Below are positions 5,882 to 6,178 of a DNA stretch of 6,178 nt, one piece after another. How positions within the stretch are numbered: the stretch's first letter is position 1; each line of letters begins with the position of its first letter. Origin of the DNA: Micromonosporaceae bacterium (GTDB lineage: Bacteria > Actinomycetota > Actinomycetes > Mycobacteriales > Micromonosporaceae); assembly GCA_017354595.1 (NCBI GenBank), contig JAFMQQ010000201.1, positions 1-6,178 on the forward strand, given 5' to 3'. The notes beneath the pieces were generated by a model that searched no databases, was not told where the DNA came from, and was given only the letters and a program-made list of their open reading frames with translations. The position numbers and the translations under genes were made by a program.

Positions 5882-6178
5882 TTGCGCCTCCCGTCTCGCC
5901 GTACGCCGTGGCGATCCGCTCGCCGTCGGCGGCGGTGGCGGCCGGCGGAAGTGGCGGCCGGATGCCACCGGCGGTCACCGGATGAGCCTCGGCCTCGGTC
6001 ATCCGCGCCACTTCGGTCGCCTCGCGACTGGAGGCGAGGAACCACACCGGGGCGAACGTGAACGGCCGGCCCGGCCGGTACCGCTTGCTGCTCCGCCGCC
6101 CGGCCGCGCCATAGACGAGGGCGTAGACGAGCAACACCACCGCTGCCGGTATCCCGGCGAAGACGAGCACGATCTCGA
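5868..6178 (-). CDS. ctaJ: CtaJ-like aa3-type cytochrome oxidase subunit (5' end outside the window)
   Basis: The frame runs to the right edge without a stop, so the N-terminus is missing or just reached. A GTG at 6170 would give 100 residues, but the hydrophobic segment already begins upstream of it (Glu-Ile-Val). One membrane helix is evident (IVLVFAGIPAAVVLLVYALV), followed by a basic, presumably cytoplasmic linker (RRSSKRYRPGRPF), a conserved-looking TFAPVWFL and a variable tail ending in ETGGASDRW. This single-helix architecture, the RPGRPF/PVWF segment and the GGAS-x-W end match my memory of CtaJ, an accessory subunit of the actinobacterial cytochrome aa3 oxidase in the bcc-aa3 supercomplex. 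The position beside DUF5130 and pepN also matches the mycobacterial arrangement as I recall it. It overlaps the start of the DUF5130 gene. Gene identity is fairly likely, but the exact subunit name rests on memory rather than a search. Confidence 0.75.
   Translation of the reverse strand, partial: EIVLVFAGIPAAVVLLVYALVYGAAGRRSSKRYRPGRPFTFAPVWFLASSREATEVARMTEAEAHPVTAGGIRPPLPPAATAADGERIATAYGETGGASDRW
5887..5892 (-). promoter_or_regulatory. Shine-Dalgarno GGGAGG deciding the DUF5130 start
   Basis: On the minus strand GGGAGG (5892-5887) is followed by CGCAA and then the GTG at 5881. This is the clearest ribosome-binding site in the window. It lies within the coding sequence of the CtaJ-like gene and supports the GTG over the ATG at 5866, for which it would be 20 nt away. 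Confidence 0.6.

Noticed and set aside
1..6178. Mobile elements, CRISPR arrays, tRNA/rRNA genes, riboswitches or a defence-type system
   Set aside because: No transposase, integrase, spaced direct repeats or tRNA-like folds were found. Nearly all bases are accounted for by housekeeping genes, and the largest gap (99 bp) is a divergent promoter region.

Overview
The window comes from a high-GC actinobacterium. The strong G/C bias at third codon positions, a mycothiol-dependent nitroreductase family gene, an actinobacterial-type ribose-5-phosphate isomerase B and a CtaJ-like cytochrome oxidase subunit all point that way. The protein style suggests Micromonosporaceae or a close relative. That family-level placement is my impression from protein wording, not the result of a search.

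Layout, left to right. Positions 1-345 (+) hold the 3' end of an unrecognised Ala/Pro/Glu-rich protein. It runs tail-to-tail, with a 4-bp gap, into a three-gene minus-strand cluster read from right to left: a DsbA-like mycothiol-dependent nitroreductase (start at 2719), a DUF1015 protein (GTG start at 2026) and rpiB (350-820). The last two are separated by 3 bp and are probably translationally coupled. A 99-bp divergent intergenic region (2720-2818) separates this cluster from pepN (2819-5422, +), a complete M1 aminopeptidase N with every expected catalytic residue. pepN converges on a second minus-strand unit: a small membrane protein resembling cytochrome aa3 oxidase subunit CtaJ, cut by the right edge of the window, followed by an overlapping DUF5130 gene.

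From memory, the same set (rpiB, nitroreductase Rv2466c, divergent pepN, then DUF5130 and CtaJ-type genes) is found together in mycobacteria. This is therefore best read as a conserved housekeeping neighbourhood of actinobacteria: sugar-phosphate interconversion, thiol redox, peptide turnover and respiratory-oxidase accessory functions. It does not look like an accessory island. I see no mobile elements, CRISPR arrays, RNA genes or obvious horizontally acquired segments, and no convincing novel system. The points most worth a second look are the missing resolving cysteine in the nitroreductase (CPWA in place of CPWC), the matching AACACT elements 6-7 nt before both divergent start codons, the very tight gene packing, and the linkage of DUF1015 and DUF5130 proteins of unknown function to this redox/respiration neighbourhood.
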